Virus record (IMG/VR): IMGVR_UViG_3300026078_000034
Span: 1-58,042 of that record
Direction: 5' to 3' (one strand)
Length of the DNA: 58,042 nucleotides
From: a virus
This document shows, piece by piece, positions 7,176 to 13,628 of this stretch; position 1 is the first letter of the stretch, and each line of letters opens with the position of its first letter. The notes below the pieces were generated by a model that was not told where the DNA came from, did no database searches, and saw only the letters and a program-made list of their open reading frames with translations. Position numbers and translations under genes: made by a program.

Positions 7176-7567
7176 GTCCGCGACTCCGGATCATGGAACG
7201 TGACGCCATGATTTGCGCCGAATGCCGAGATAATTTCGAGAAGGTCAGAAAATTCGTCTTTCGACAAATCGGACGACGACCGGCCAAGGCTTACAAATCC
7301 GTTGCCGTCGATATTGGGGACCATCCGGACTTCGCGCTTGAGTGCATCCAGGAACAGAAGTTTCCAGTCATCGGGGGCGAGCTTGATCCCGTGCCACGGC
7401 AACTGCGCCGCAATGTCCGTAAGCATCGCCCACATTCTATCATTCTGCGGAATCGATCGCTTTGGCTCTTTGAAATCAATGCGCGTTCCGGGCGGCAATT
7501 TCTCAACCCAGCGGGCCGCACGAAGGCGCTCGCTGGGCGAACTAAGAATGAGTGTTGCGCGGCTCAT
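7172..7567 (-). CDS. ninB: NinB family recombination protein
   Basis: 131 residues, opening MSRATLILSSPSERLRAARW with 'FKEPKRSIPQNDRMWAMLTDIA', the signature of lambda NinB (Orf), which acts as a recombination mediator able to stand in for RecFOR. The protein length is close to the family's. Start at ATG 7567 overlaps the stop of the short gene upstream (ATGA); a longer in-frame ORF begins inside other genes and is not credible. It works alongside the YqaJ-type exonuclease and ERF protein upstream. Confidence 0.88.
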   Translation of the reverse strand: MSRATLILSSPSERLRAARWVEKLPPGTRIDFKEPKRSIPQNDRMWAMLTDIAAQLPWHGIKLAPDDWKLLFLDALKREVRMVPNIDGNGFVSLGRSSSDLSKDEFSDLLEIISAFGANHGVTFHDPESRT

Positions 7568-7722
7568 GCCAGCCCCCGGTAATATCGCCATACGGCTTTC
7601 TGAACCGCGTCGGTCGTGTAGGACTGCCCGCTTTCCCGGATCAAACGGCGGGCTACCTCGCGCCAATTGCGCCAGATAAGCCAGAGCCGAAGGGCCTCGC
7701 GCGTGTCGATCCTGTCGCGCAT
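7564..7722 (-). CDS. 52-residue protein inside the recombination cassette
   Basis: Easily missed because it is short: ATG at 7722 shares one base with the exonuclease stop, and its stop overlaps the ninB start (ATGA). It opens MRDRIDTREALRLWLIWRNW and is strongly basic and Trp-rich, ending 'VWRYYRGLA'. A size and charge of this sort suit a small nucleic-acid-binding partner. The perfect packing between exo and ninB is the main argument that it is real. Function unknown. Confidence 0.7.
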   Translation of the reverse strand: MRDRIDTREALRLWLIWRNWREVARRLIRESGQSYTTDAVQKAVWRYYRGLA

Positions 7723-8345
7723 CACGCCGCTTCTTTCGCGCCATAGCGGCGGATGTATTCAACCGTCTGTTGAAGTTCGATGTTGAACAGATCAACTTCG
7801 CGGGCGATCTTGGCGATGTATTCCTCGTCCCGGAAAACCCGGACCACCAACAGAGGCAACTTGGGGCAGTAGCTGGCGAAGTCCCACCAATCGCGCTCGC
7901 AAACCCATAGGCCTCCTTGAACCTGGGCCTTGTGTTCGGATGGCAACTCGCCGCTCAAAAGGCGCTCAATCTGGATATGAGGGGCGGCAGACTTGATTTC
8001 CAAGCCACCATTGTTGCCGATAAAGCTGTCGGGGCTTGCGCCTTTGTTGCCGTTCCGAACGAAGCCAACTCTCTGTGGCTCTGCGCCGTTCTGGAAAGCG
8101 TAGAGGTCGCGCGCCTCATCCTCCATCAGCTTGCCGCGCTCCATGTCGGCGCTGACATAGTTTTCCATCGGCTCGCCGGTCAGAAGCTCGCCAGCCAGCT
8201 TATTCAAGTAGTCAACGCGGGTTGCGCTTTTGCCGCCCTTGGGACCAACGGCCATAACGGTTTTGAACATGCTCGCCGTCGGAATGCCGGCGCGCGCCGC
8301 AAACCATTCTGGGCTGCCCTGTTCGCAGTCGATGATCTGCATCAT
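7722..8345 (-). CDS. YqaJ-type viral recombinase exonuclease (lambda Exo-like)
   Basis: 207 residues. 'GSPEWFAARAGIPTASMF' near the N-terminus and 'ASPDSFIGNNGGLEIKSA' (about residues 102-119) give the D...ExK active site of the PD-(D/E)XK lambda-exonuclease family; 'EHKAQVQGGLWVCERDWWDF' is the conserved helix that follows. Such enzymes resect double-stranded ends to give a 3' strand for the annealing protein. It directly follows the ERF gene with a four-base overlap, forming a two-component recombination system. Confidence 0.9.
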   Translation of the reverse strand: MMQIIDCEQGSPEWFAARAGIPTASMFKTVMAVGPKGGKSATRVDYLNKLAGELLTGEPMENYVSADMERGKLMEDEARDLYAFQNGAEPQRVGFVRNGNKGASPDSFIGNNGGLEIKSAAPHIQIERLLSGELPSEHKAQVQGGLWVCERDWWDFASYCPKLPLLVVRVFRDEEYIAKIAREVDLFNIELQQTVEYIRRYGAKEAA

Positions 8346-9064
8346 TTGGGAGCCTTGTAGCTATTGATTGCGCTGACACAGGACTCGAATTGTTCTGCGG
8401 GAATGTCCTCGATGCGAGCCTGCTTGGCCCATTTCAGGAAAGCGACCGTGTTAGCGCCCTTGGCTTCGATCAGGTCGCGCAACTCATCGGCCTGCTTCTG
8501 AGTGATGGTAGCGACATTGCCGCCGGCTTTGCCGTCGTCGTCTGCTGCGGCCGCAAGCCCAAGCATCTGCACCAGCGAATAGCGCTGCAGGTAAGTCAGC
8601 GTCGATCCGATGGCCTGGATATCGTTCTTGTTGCCGGTCTTGTCGGCCGGGCCGCAGAGCGTTGTTTCCTCGCTATGACCCGCCTTGTGTGATAGGATGC
8701 AGGTAACGGCAATGGTGCCGTTTTGCGTGGTGCGGAAACGGTAGGATAGGCCGTGCTTGCCGATGATCGGATCAACCACCTTGGCGATGGACGCGAAGTC
8801 GGCGTATTTCTTGCTGTTGTGGCCGGTCGCATTGCGGGTGATCGGCGGAATTTCGGCCTTCGCACTGGCAATGGCATCGTCAAATGCCTTCCGCGCATTG
8901 CCGGCCTCCCAGCGTTCCTGGAGGCCCATCAGCTTCTCAAGCATATCAATGTCAGCCCCGGACTCCACGGCGCGCTGGATCATGTCCATCGGCGTCATGA
9001 CGGAAAGGGCGCGGGGCTCTTCCTGCGGAATGACGGAAACCTTCTCAAGCGGCTTGGTGTTCAT
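8342..9064 (-). CDS. erf: ERF family single-strand annealing protein
   Basis: 240 residues. The ERF core is clear: 'KAEIPPITRNATGHNSKKYADFASI', 'VDPIIGKHGLSYRFRT', 'AVTCILSHKAGHSEETTL' and 'DIQAIGSTLTYLQRYSLVQMLGLA' (about residues 70-175), including the typical 'DDDG' after it. P22 Erf promotes homologous recombination and genome circularisation, which suits a P22-like phage with headful packaging. It is followed by its exonuclease partner. Confidence 0.93.
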   Translation of the reverse strand: MNTKPLEKVSVIPQEEPRALSVMTPMDMIQRAVESGADIDMLEKLMGLQERWEAGNARKAFDDAIASAKAEIPPITRNATGHNSKKYADFASIAKVVDPIIGKHGLSYRFRTTQNGTIAVTCILSHKAGHSEETTLCGPADKTGNKNDIQAIGSTLTYLQRYSLVQMLGLAAAADDDGKAGGNVATITQKQADELRDLIEAKGANTVAFLKWAKQARIEDIPAEQFESCVSAINSYKAPK

Positions 9065-9258
9065 TTGGACGACTCCATAATTTCGGCTACAAGGGCTTGC
9101 TCGACTTCAAACGGCGAGGGCGAGTCCAAACGCCTCGCAAAGAAGTGCATGCGTTCGTTGGCCTCAAGCGGTGTTGCGCCAGCACGACGCTCCGCGCTGT
9201 AGAAATTGAACAGCAAATCGGAGCGGACGACGGCGAGCTTCATCTGGGATTCGGTCAC
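9061..9258 (-). CDS. Hypothetical 65-residue protein
   Basis: Starts MTESQMKLAVVRSDLLFNFY; helical and charged. Four-base overlaps with both neighbours in the early recombination operon. No domain recognised. Confidence 0.6.
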   Translation of the reverse strand: MTESQMKLAVVRSDLLFNFYSAERRAGATPLEANERMHFFARRLDSPSPFEVEQALVAEIMESSK

Positions 9259-9398
9259 AACACGCCATCCTCTTCCCGAACATCATTCAAAACCTGATTG
9301 ATCTCATCCATCGACATCCCTGCATCGAGGGCGAGTTCTACGAATTCCACCTCGCCGACATCGCCCAGCCAAAAAGCATCAACCAATCTTTCCTTCAT
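9255..9398 (-). CDS. Hypothetical 47-residue acidic protein
   Basis: I start it at ATG 9398 (MKERLVDAFWLGDVGEVEFV), which has a good upstream AGGGGA; an in-frame ATG at 9452 would lie well inside the preceding gene. Strongly acidic and helical. Function unknown; small acidic early proteins can act as inhibitors of host nucleases, but nothing here shows that. Confidence 0.55.
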   Translation of the reverse strand: MKERLVDAFWLGDVGEVEFVELALDAGMSMDEINQVLNDVREEDGVL

Positions 9399-9988
9399 CG
9401 GATTCCCCTTGCTCTGCGAGCCCGCTTCAAAATTATGGTGCACTTCCGACATTCTCGGTAACCGCCGTGCATTACGGTGTTCTCTGGTGTGAACTCATGA
9501 CCGCGCTTGCAATAATTGCCCCGCGCTCTTATTTCCAAAATGCGGCCGCTGTTCTCGGTCTGTTGCGATTTAGTCGCCCACCGGCAATTCCCCGGCTCAT
9601 AGTTGCCGTCATTGTCGGGGTATCGATCCAGCGTGTGCTGGAGGGAAGGTCGTGGTCCCATGTCCGCGTAAAAGTTTTCGAACGAATTGAGCCAGCGATC
9701 GCACATACGTATCCCGCGACCCAAATAATGCTGGGTGGCATCATTATTCGGGTTGGAGCACCGCTGTTTGGCGTGATCCCAACTGCGGTATTCTGGCGAA
9801 TTGCAAAGGCCGTGCTTTGGGCGGCCGACCATCAGGCAGCCGCAACTCTTAACTGTGCCAGCGCGCAATCCGCCAGCTTCAGCTACTTTCGTGTTGCCGC
9901 ATTCGCAAACGCAAAGCCAATGCTTGCGGTTATTGACGCGGGTTTCCGACACCAATGTCAGTTTGCCAAATTTCAAACCGCTATGCAT
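9395..9988 (-). CDS. HNH-type homing-endonuclease-like protein with three cysteine clusters
   Basis: About 197 residues. Near the N-terminus 'CVCECG' then 'SCGCL' forms a zinc-like knot; the core 'GRGIRMCDRWLNSFENFY' then 'DMGPRPS', 'LDRYPDNDGNYEPGNCRWA' is the conserved nuclease segment found in phage and AP2-linked HNH proteins; the C-terminus adds 'CKRGHEF...CRKC'. Probably a free-standing homing endonuclease in the early operon. Start at 9988 (overlapping the previous stop) or 21 bases earlier. Confidence 0.75.
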   Translation of the reverse strand: MHSGLKFGKLTLVSETRVNNRKHWLCVCECGNTKVAEAGGLRAGTVKSCGCLMVGRPKHGLCNSPEYRSWDHAKQRCSNPNNDATQHYLGRGIRMCDRWLNSFENFYADMGPRPSLQHTLDRYPDNDGNYEPGNCRWATKSQQTENSGRILEIRARGNYCKRGHEFTPENTVMHGGYRECRKCTIILKRARRARGIR

Positions 9989-10235
9989 GGGCAAGGGCTT
10001 CCGCCTCATTGAAGAGCTCGTCGGTCACGTCCTCGATAAAGAGCCCGTCAACATGATGGATGAAAACGACGTGCTTGCTTTCGCCGGAGGCGAGCATGGA
10101 GACGACATCGCGGCGGGTATCTTCGGGGTGGACATTCGCCTCAAGGCCGCGCTTGCCGTAGTCGATCATGACCACGAAATATGAGTGGCTGCGTCTGGCT
10201 GCTACCGCTAGGACTTCGGAAGCGGAGCGGGTCAT
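9981..10235 (-). CDS. Hypothetical 84-residue protein
   Basis: Alpha/beta pattern (YFVVMIDYGKRGLEANV... VVFIHHVDGLFIEDVTDEL). It overlaps the upstream gene by four bases. No domain recognised; a small nucleic-acid-binding or inhibitor role cannot be judged. Confidence 0.6.
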   Translation of the reverse strand: MTRSASEVLAVAARRSHSYFVVMIDYGKRGLEANVHPEDTRRDVVSMLASGESKHVVFIHHVDGLFIEDVTDELFNEAEALAHA

Positions 10236-10498
10236 GCCGACACCGAACGGAAATGCTTGTTGATGCCTTGGACAATCGCGCGGTTGAGCTGAGCGGGGTC
10301 CGTCCCGTAGATAACCGTGCCGTCCGCGTCTTTCACGCAGACGTAGCCACCATTATCGAGACCGTACTGGCGGGCGCGGCGCAAAGCCTTCTCACGGTCG
10401 CTGTAGGCTTCGAGATGATACCAATAGGGGCGGCTGCAATCGCCGAACTCGCTGGCGCGGGAGTTGGGGCACTTCGTGTGCTGGACTGAAAAAGCCAT
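10232..10498 (-). CDS. Hypothetical 88-residue protein, first gene of the leftward early operon
   Basis: Start chosen at ATG 10498 (MAFSVQHTKCPNSRASEFGD), with GAGGGGA seven bases upstream; a longer frame would run through the operator region. 'YWYHLEAYSDREKALRRARQYGLDNGGYVCVKDADGTVIYGTDP' (read in two halves) looks like a small alpha/beta protein. Being promoter-proximal to the OL-like operators it should be among the first genes expressed on induction. Confidence 0.65.
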   Translation of the reverse strand: MAFSVQHTKCPNSRASEFGDCSRPYWYHLEAYSDREKALRRARQYGLDNGGYVCVKDADGTVIYGTDPAQLNRAIVQGINKHFRSVSA

Positions 10499-10550
10499 TT
10501 GCGTTCCCCTCTCAGGTATCCGGGCTAATGCCGGGGCTGATGGGGAGAAC

Positions 10551-10601
10551 CTTACGCTAGTTGCAAGAAACCGCAACAACTTTCTTTGCATCTAGTGCAA
10601 C
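10551..10601 (-). promoter_or_regulatory. OL-like operator pair upstream of the leftward early operon
   Basis: The site at 10551-10567 (CTTACGCTAGTTGCAAG) matches the reverse complement of the Cro-proximal OR site (11305-11321) at 16 of 17 bases. A weaker copy lies at 10585-10601 (13 of 17 to the same consensus), 34 bp centre to centre. Read in the direction of transcription the order is weak site, TTGTTGCGG, strong site, the same as before the Cro gene. This strongly suggests that one repressor controls both early promoters. Confidence 0.75.
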
Positions 10602-10620
10602 ATTCGTTGCTGCGCTGCAC

Positions 10621-10649
10621 AAAAATAAACCCGCCTGGCATGGCGGGTT
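10621..10649 (-). terminator. Rho-independent terminator after the immunity operon
   Basis: An 8-bp perfect stem AACCCGCC / GGCGGGTT (10628-10635 and 10642-10649, six-base loop) is followed on the - strand by TATTTTT. It lies just after the lipoprotein gene and before the leftward early promoter region. It should keep repressor-operon transcripts from running into the recombination operon. Confidence 0.85.
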
Positions 10650-10676
10650 GTATCGAACGGCTTCGCAGCTAGGGCG

Positions 10677-10901
10677 CTAGTAGCAGGTGGTGTTGATCAC
10701 CTGCCCGTTGACGACGCTTTGGCATAATCTGGTGGTTGACGGGGGCGGTGCCTGCACAGGCGCGGGCATCGGCAGGACATAAGGCTGCGGTTGCGGCCGA
10801 TTCAGGAGGTATTGCAGGGCAATCTGGCGCTGTTCGTCGCTCATTGGCTCCGAGGCGCATCCGCTTAAAAGGGTCAAAACCAAAAAAGCGGCTCGTTTCA
10901 T
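10677..10901 (-). CDS. Small lipoprotein in the immunity region
   Basis: 74 residues with a classic lipoprotein signal: positively charged start (MKRAAFLVLTLLSGC), hydrophobic core and lipobox LLSGC with the cysteine at about 15. The mature part is Gln/Pro-rich and ends with two cysteines. It follows the repressor gene by five bases and ends at a terminator, so it is probably made in the lysogen. Surface-exposed proteins in this position are often superinfection-exclusion or lysogenic-conversion factors; that is inference. Confidence 0.75.
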   Translation of the reverse strand: MKRAAFLVLTLLSGCASEPMSDEQRQIALQYLLNRPQPQPYVLPMPAPVQAPPPSTTRLCQSVVNGQVINTTCY

Positions 10902-10905
10902 GGAT

Positions 10906-11238
10906 CTAGGTTCCCGTCTTTGTAATCGTCCGGGCTATATCTGTAATCATTTGACGCTGACCCTCCTTAGCCTGGTCCCAGATTGACCATAGAGCGTCAG
11001 GATCGCTTGGATCGCGCATAAGCAGCGATGCTGGATCGGTTTTTAGAGCCTCTGCGAGAGCCTCTAATACGTCCTGAGTGTAGGGCGTTTCGCCGTTCTC
11101 AATCCGCGAAATCATTGATCCCGAGGTATCGAGCATGCCGCCAAGCTTTTCTTGGCTATATCCACGATATTCGCGCCATTGCCGGATATAGGTTCGGCGG
11201 CGCTGTAAGGGTTTTTTGAAGTTAATTCGTCTAGGCAT
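10906..11238 (-). CDS. XRE-family phage repressor (CI-like)
   Basis: 110 residues: a helix-turn-helix of the Cro/CI class at about 16-75, with 'WREYRGYSQEKLGGML' (first helices), 'SGSMISRIENGETP' (recognition helix) and 'LEALAEALKTDPASLL'. There is no C-terminal peptidase domain, so RecA-driven self-cleavage like lambda CI is unlikely and induction must work another way. It is divergent from the Cro-like gene across three operator copies. No ribosome-binding sequence precedes its ATG, and a TAAGAT -10-like element ends six bases before it, suggesting a leaderless message. Confidence 0.85.
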   Translation of the reverse strand: MPRRINFKKPLQRRRTYIRQWREYRGYSQEKLGGMLDTSGSMISRIENGETPYTQDVLEALAEALKTDPASLLMRDPSDPDALWSIWDQAKEGQRQMITDIARTITKTGT

Positions 11239-11246
11239 TTCAGTAT

Positions 11247-11321
11247 CTTACACTCTTTGCAAGGTCAGTTCCATTCGCTAGATGCAAAAACCGCTTGTGG
11301 CGGCCTTGCAACTAGTGTAAG
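11247..11321. promoter_or_regulatory. OR-like operator array between repressor and Cro-like genes
   Basis: Three copies of a 17-bp site are visible: 11247-11263 (CTTACACTCTTTGCAAG), 11272-11288 (weaker, CATTCGCTAGATGCAAA) and 11305-11321 (CTTGCAACTAGTGTAAG, inverted relative to the first). Centres are 25 and 33 bp apart. The consensus is CTTACRCTAGTTGCAAG, a near-palindrome. TTGTGGCGG between the last two sites resembles a -35 region for the rightward promoter. The same site pair occurs before the leftward operon at 10551-10601. Confidence 0.8.
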
Positions 11322-11333
11322 GAAGCCGTTGCA

Positions 11334-11585
11334 ATGAGCGAGAAACCGAAAAGCAAACTCCGGAAGTGGCGAGACGGCCTGGGTTACAGCCTAGATCACG
11401 TTTGCGATCTCATTAAAGACAAGGGCCTTCCTAGACCTTCTGCGGCAAAGCTTTCTCGGATCGAGCGGGAACAAAACATCCCGCCCGAAATGATACCGGC
11501 TATTGAAGCGATTACGGACATCCCCGCGAAGGAATTGCGTCCGGACCTCGCTAAGATTTTTGGTGGCGTGGAGAGCGCCACATGA
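11334..11585 (+). CDS. Cro-like helix-turn-helix protein
   Basis: 83 residues, beginning MSEKPKSKLRKWRDGLGYSL and containing an XRE-type fold ('LRKWRDGLGYSLDHVCDLI', 'PSAAKLSRIEREQNIPPEMI'). It is the first gene rightward of the operator array and diverges from the repressor, the position of Cro in lambdoid phages. AAGGA precedes the ATG by about ten bases. Expected to antagonise the repressor at the shared operators. Confidence 0.8.
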   Translation: MSEKPKSKLRKWRDGLGYSLDHVCDLIKDKGLPRPSAAKLSRIEREQNIPPEMIPAIEAITDIPAKELRPDLAKIFGGVESAT

Positions 11586-12283
11586 ACCCGGCTACCCGCT
11601 TGATGGTCATGAAGCTCTCTGTCCTTGCGTCCAGAGGGATGACGATTCCGCAAGCCGCCGAAGAAATTGATGCAAGCTACATCTATGTCCATCATTTCGC
11701 CGATCGCCACGGCATTGTTTTCGTGGGCGCGAAGAGGGGACAACAACCCGCACCGCCCGACGAGCGCAGCGATGCGATGCGGGTGCTCTACCTTGACGGC
11801 AAGACCCTTGAGGAAATTGGTCAACAATTTGGTGTGACGCGCGAGCGCGTGCGCCAAATCGTTACCAAGCACTACGGCAAACTGGCTGCGTCCGGCAGTG
11901 GTCATGAGCGATCGCGCCGCCGGAAACTGTCTGCTGCTGAAAAACGCGATGCTCGCTACATGAAAACTTGGGGCTGCTCGTATAGGCAATATAGGACGGT
12001 CGTTAAGTACGTCAGCAAGCCAACATACGCGTTCATCGCTCAACGACGAAATGCCGCGACTCGCGAAATCGCATGGGAGTTGAATTTCTGGCAATGGTGG
12101 ACGATTTGGCAGCAATCCGGGCATTGGGGCCAGCGTGGGCGCGGCACCGGATATTGCATGTGTCGCCTCAACGATACCGGGCCGTATGCAGTCGATAATG
12201 TCTACATCGCCACCGGCCCCGAGAACATGCAGGACTATTGGGTTAATCGGCGCGCATCCGACAATGCGGAGGCCGCCGCATGA
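11582..12283 (+). CDS. Sigma-region-4-like regulator fused to a C-terminal phage domain
   Basis: 233 residues. Residues about 60-105 contain 'LYLDGKTLEEIGQQFGVTRERVRQIVTKHYGKL', matching the -35-binding region 4 helix-turn-helix of sigma-70 factors. The C-terminal part 'YCMCRLNDTGPYAVDNVYIATGPENMQDYW' resembles a short motif seen at the end of some phage HNH-like proteins. It overlaps the Cro-like gene by four bases, the place of cII in lambda, so a role as a transcription activator early in infection is attractive but unproven. Confidence 0.7.
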   Translation: MNPATRLMVMKLSVLASRGMTIPQAAEEIDASYIYVHHFADRHGIVFVGAKRGQQPAPPDERSDAMRVLYLDGKTLEEIGQQFGVTRERVRQIVTKHYGKLAASGSGHERSRRRKLSAAEKRDARYMKTWGCSYRQYRTVVKYVSKPTYAFIAQRRNAATREIAWELNFWQWWTIWQQSGHWGQRGRGTGYCMCRLNDTGPYAVDNVYIATGPENMQDYWVNRRASDNAEAAA

Positions 12284-12285
12284 TC

Positions 12286-12519
12286 TCAATGAGCCGCCAT
12301 TCCCCCGCACAAAATACGCTTGGAAATCTCCATCACGCGCTGCGAAGCCCGCATCATATTGTGAGCCGGCATGACTACCGTGTAGTGAGCGATCAGAACG
12401 CCATTGCGCTCGGTACATCCGTAAAGGCGGACGCAGCCGCCACCAGCATCTTCCACATTGCAAGTCGTCGCGAAGTACTCGGGCACCCCGAAGGTGTCCG
12501 CCATTACCAGATCTTCCAT
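12286..12519 (-). CDS. Lone leftward hypothetical protein in the rightward operon
   Basis: About 77 residues, 'MADTFGVPEYFATTCNVEDA' followed by a beta-rich segment 'GGCVRLYGCTERNGVLIAHY' and a helix. I judge this strand real rather than the opposite frame because the protein has a balanced, globular composition and starts after GGAAG or GGGGAA (ATG 12504 or 12519). It lies tail to tail with the sigma-like gene and has its own promoter space to the right. Function unknown. Confidence 0.6.
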   Translation of the reverse strand: MEDLVMADTFGVPEYFATTCNVEDAGGGCVRLYGCTERNGVLIAHYTVVMPAHNMMRASQRVMEISKRILCGGMAAH

Positions 12520-12599
12520 CTTTATGATTCCCCAGCCAATGAGGCGAGGAATTATAAAAACACAATTCAAGAGAGCCGTGCATCATTTTTTGCATCACG

Positions 12600-12618
12600 A
12601 GTGTTACCGCACAACACT
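12600..12618. promoter_or_regulatory. AGTGTT-N7-AACACT palindrome in a divergent promoter gap
   Basis: A 6+6 inverted repeat with a seven-base spacer lies in the 197-bp gap between the leftward gene 12286-12519 and the rightward gene at 12717. It has the form of an operator half-site pair. No binding protein is known, and I saw no second copy. Confidence 0.35.
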
Positions 12619-12716
12619 TTGTCGTGCGCCGTTGCAAAGCCGTCACGCACGCAAATACCTTTATTCAAATTAGTTCCATATGCCGGAACAAACCCCCGTA
12701 CCTTTGCGGGGCTCGC

Positions 12717-12821
12717 ATGACCGACCACGACCGCAAGCTTGCCCGCCAGTTCACCCTCGCGCTCGCTTATGTCGCCGGACTGGTGATCGTATTTTCCATC
12801 TTGGCCGAGGTGCTCCGATGA
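12717..12821 (+). CDS. 34-residue single-span membrane peptide
   Basis: Begins MTDHDRKLARQFTLALAYVA and continues as a hydrophobic helix 'GLVIVFSILAEVLR'. GGGG precedes the ATG, and the stop overlaps the next start (ATGA). Probably a small inner-membrane protein of the early operon; function unknown. Confidence 0.6.
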   Translation: MTDHDRKLARQFTLALAYVAGLVIVFSILAEVLR

Positions 12822-13051
12822 CATTAGCCCTCCACATCCTCGGTTACTGGACCCTGGCGTCAATCGCATTCATTCCGGTTTGGTCTTGGATCAAACGTCA
12901 TGACCGCGCCTATCAGCGCGCAACGGGATGGTGGGACGATTTCAATTCATATTCGGCGCAGGGAAAGCATCCTCACGCTGAATGCGCGCCGGCATCTACG
13001 GTCCAGCCCCTGACTCCAGATGTCGGCGCAACTTATCAGGTGACGGCATGA
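12818..13051 (+). CDS. 77-residue membrane-anchored hypothetical protein
   Basis: One N-terminal membrane helix (LHILGYWTLASIAFIPVWSW) is followed by a basic stop-transfer 'IKRHDRAYQR' and a cytoplasmic tail. Overlaps both neighbours by four bases. No function recognised. Confidence 0.6.
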   Translation: MTLALHILGYWTLASIAFIPVWSWIKRHDRAYQRATGWWDDFNSYSAQGKHPHAECAPASTVQPLTPDVGATYQVTA

Positions 13052-13356
13052 GTGCCGCCGCAAAAATCATGGACGGCTTGAAGGATGCCATCGCTGGCAA
13101 CTTCGCGGCTGTGACCATTGAGGGGCAGCGCTGGGTACGCGCTGATGAGCGCCCTTGGGATAATTCCGGCGCCGACGCTTACAACGATGGCTATACGCAC
13201 GAGGCATTGCATACGACGCATGTTCTCATGGAGACGTTTGCGAGCCACGTCATCGAAACGCGCTGCGCCGATGAGTTCCCCGACGTAATGGCCGCCGCTG
13301 AAGAAGCGCATCAATCTCTCTTCGATCTTTATCAGTTGATTGGGAGCAAAATGTGA
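13048..13356 (+). CDS. Hypothetical 102-residue protein
   Basis: Begins MSAAAKIMDGLKDAIAGNFA; the middle 'DERPWDNSGADAYNDGYTHEALHTTHVLME' is rich in His and acidic residues, with a helical C-terminus. No catalytic motif I can name. Tightly packed in the early operon. Confidence 0.6.
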   Translation: MSAAAKIMDGLKDAIAGNFAAVTIEGQRWVRADERPWDNSGADAYNDGYTHEALHTTHVLMETFASHVIETRCADEFPDVMAAAEEAHQSLFDLYQLIGSKM

Positions 13357-13628
13357 CCCGCAACTTCGGTTTACTGAACGTGCGAGCGAGCCTCGGGGAT
13401 AAGCACTCGCCCGCACGTTCCCGCGCTGATACGCCGCGCGATCGGATAAACAAATTCTTCCCATCAGGATCGATCTTGGCCGAGCCGCTTGAACCTGCGT
13501 TCGAACGCAGCCAGTTCGCGAAGTCTCCTTTCGATAAAGCGGCGCTCATCTTCTTTCTTGGCAGTATCAGCGCGATCATCGTTTTCCTGGTCATGCTGTT
13601 CGCCGTCCTTAGGGCTGTCGGTTTGTAG
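13353..13628 (+). CDS. 91-residue protein with a C-terminal membrane helix
   Basis: Starts with GTG overlapping the previous stop (ATGTGA). A basic, Arg- and Ser-rich N-terminal half precedes 'AALIFFLGSISAIIVFLVML', a clear membrane helix at about residues 62-81. Possibly a tail-anchored inner-membrane protein. The unusual start and low-complexity N-terminus make it less certain. Confidence 0.5.
   Translation: MTRNFGLLNVRASLGDKHSPARSRADTPRDRINKFFPSGSILAEPLEPAFERSQFAKSPFDKAALIFFLGSISAIIVFLVMLFAVLRAVGL

Noticed and set aside
9467-10012. + strand frame of 181 codons opposite the HNH-like gene
   Set aside because: The - strand encodes recognisable nuclease and cysteine motifs; the + frame is its shadow.
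11396-12646. Long - strand frame (416 codons) opposite the Cro-like and sigma-like genes
   Set aside because: It lies antisense to two well-supported regulators with ATGA coupling, and its product has no domain or balanced composition. It is a shadow of GC-rich coding sequence.
12600-12660. Further repressor operator in the gap at 12.6 kb
   Set aside because: Only a half-site (GTTGCAA) matches the 17-bp consensus; the rest does not.
12280-12720. + strand frame of 146 codons opposite the gene at 12286-12519
   Set aside because: Its composition is Arg/His/Ser-rich without hydrophobic pattern; the opposite strand gives a more protein-like product with a ribosome site.
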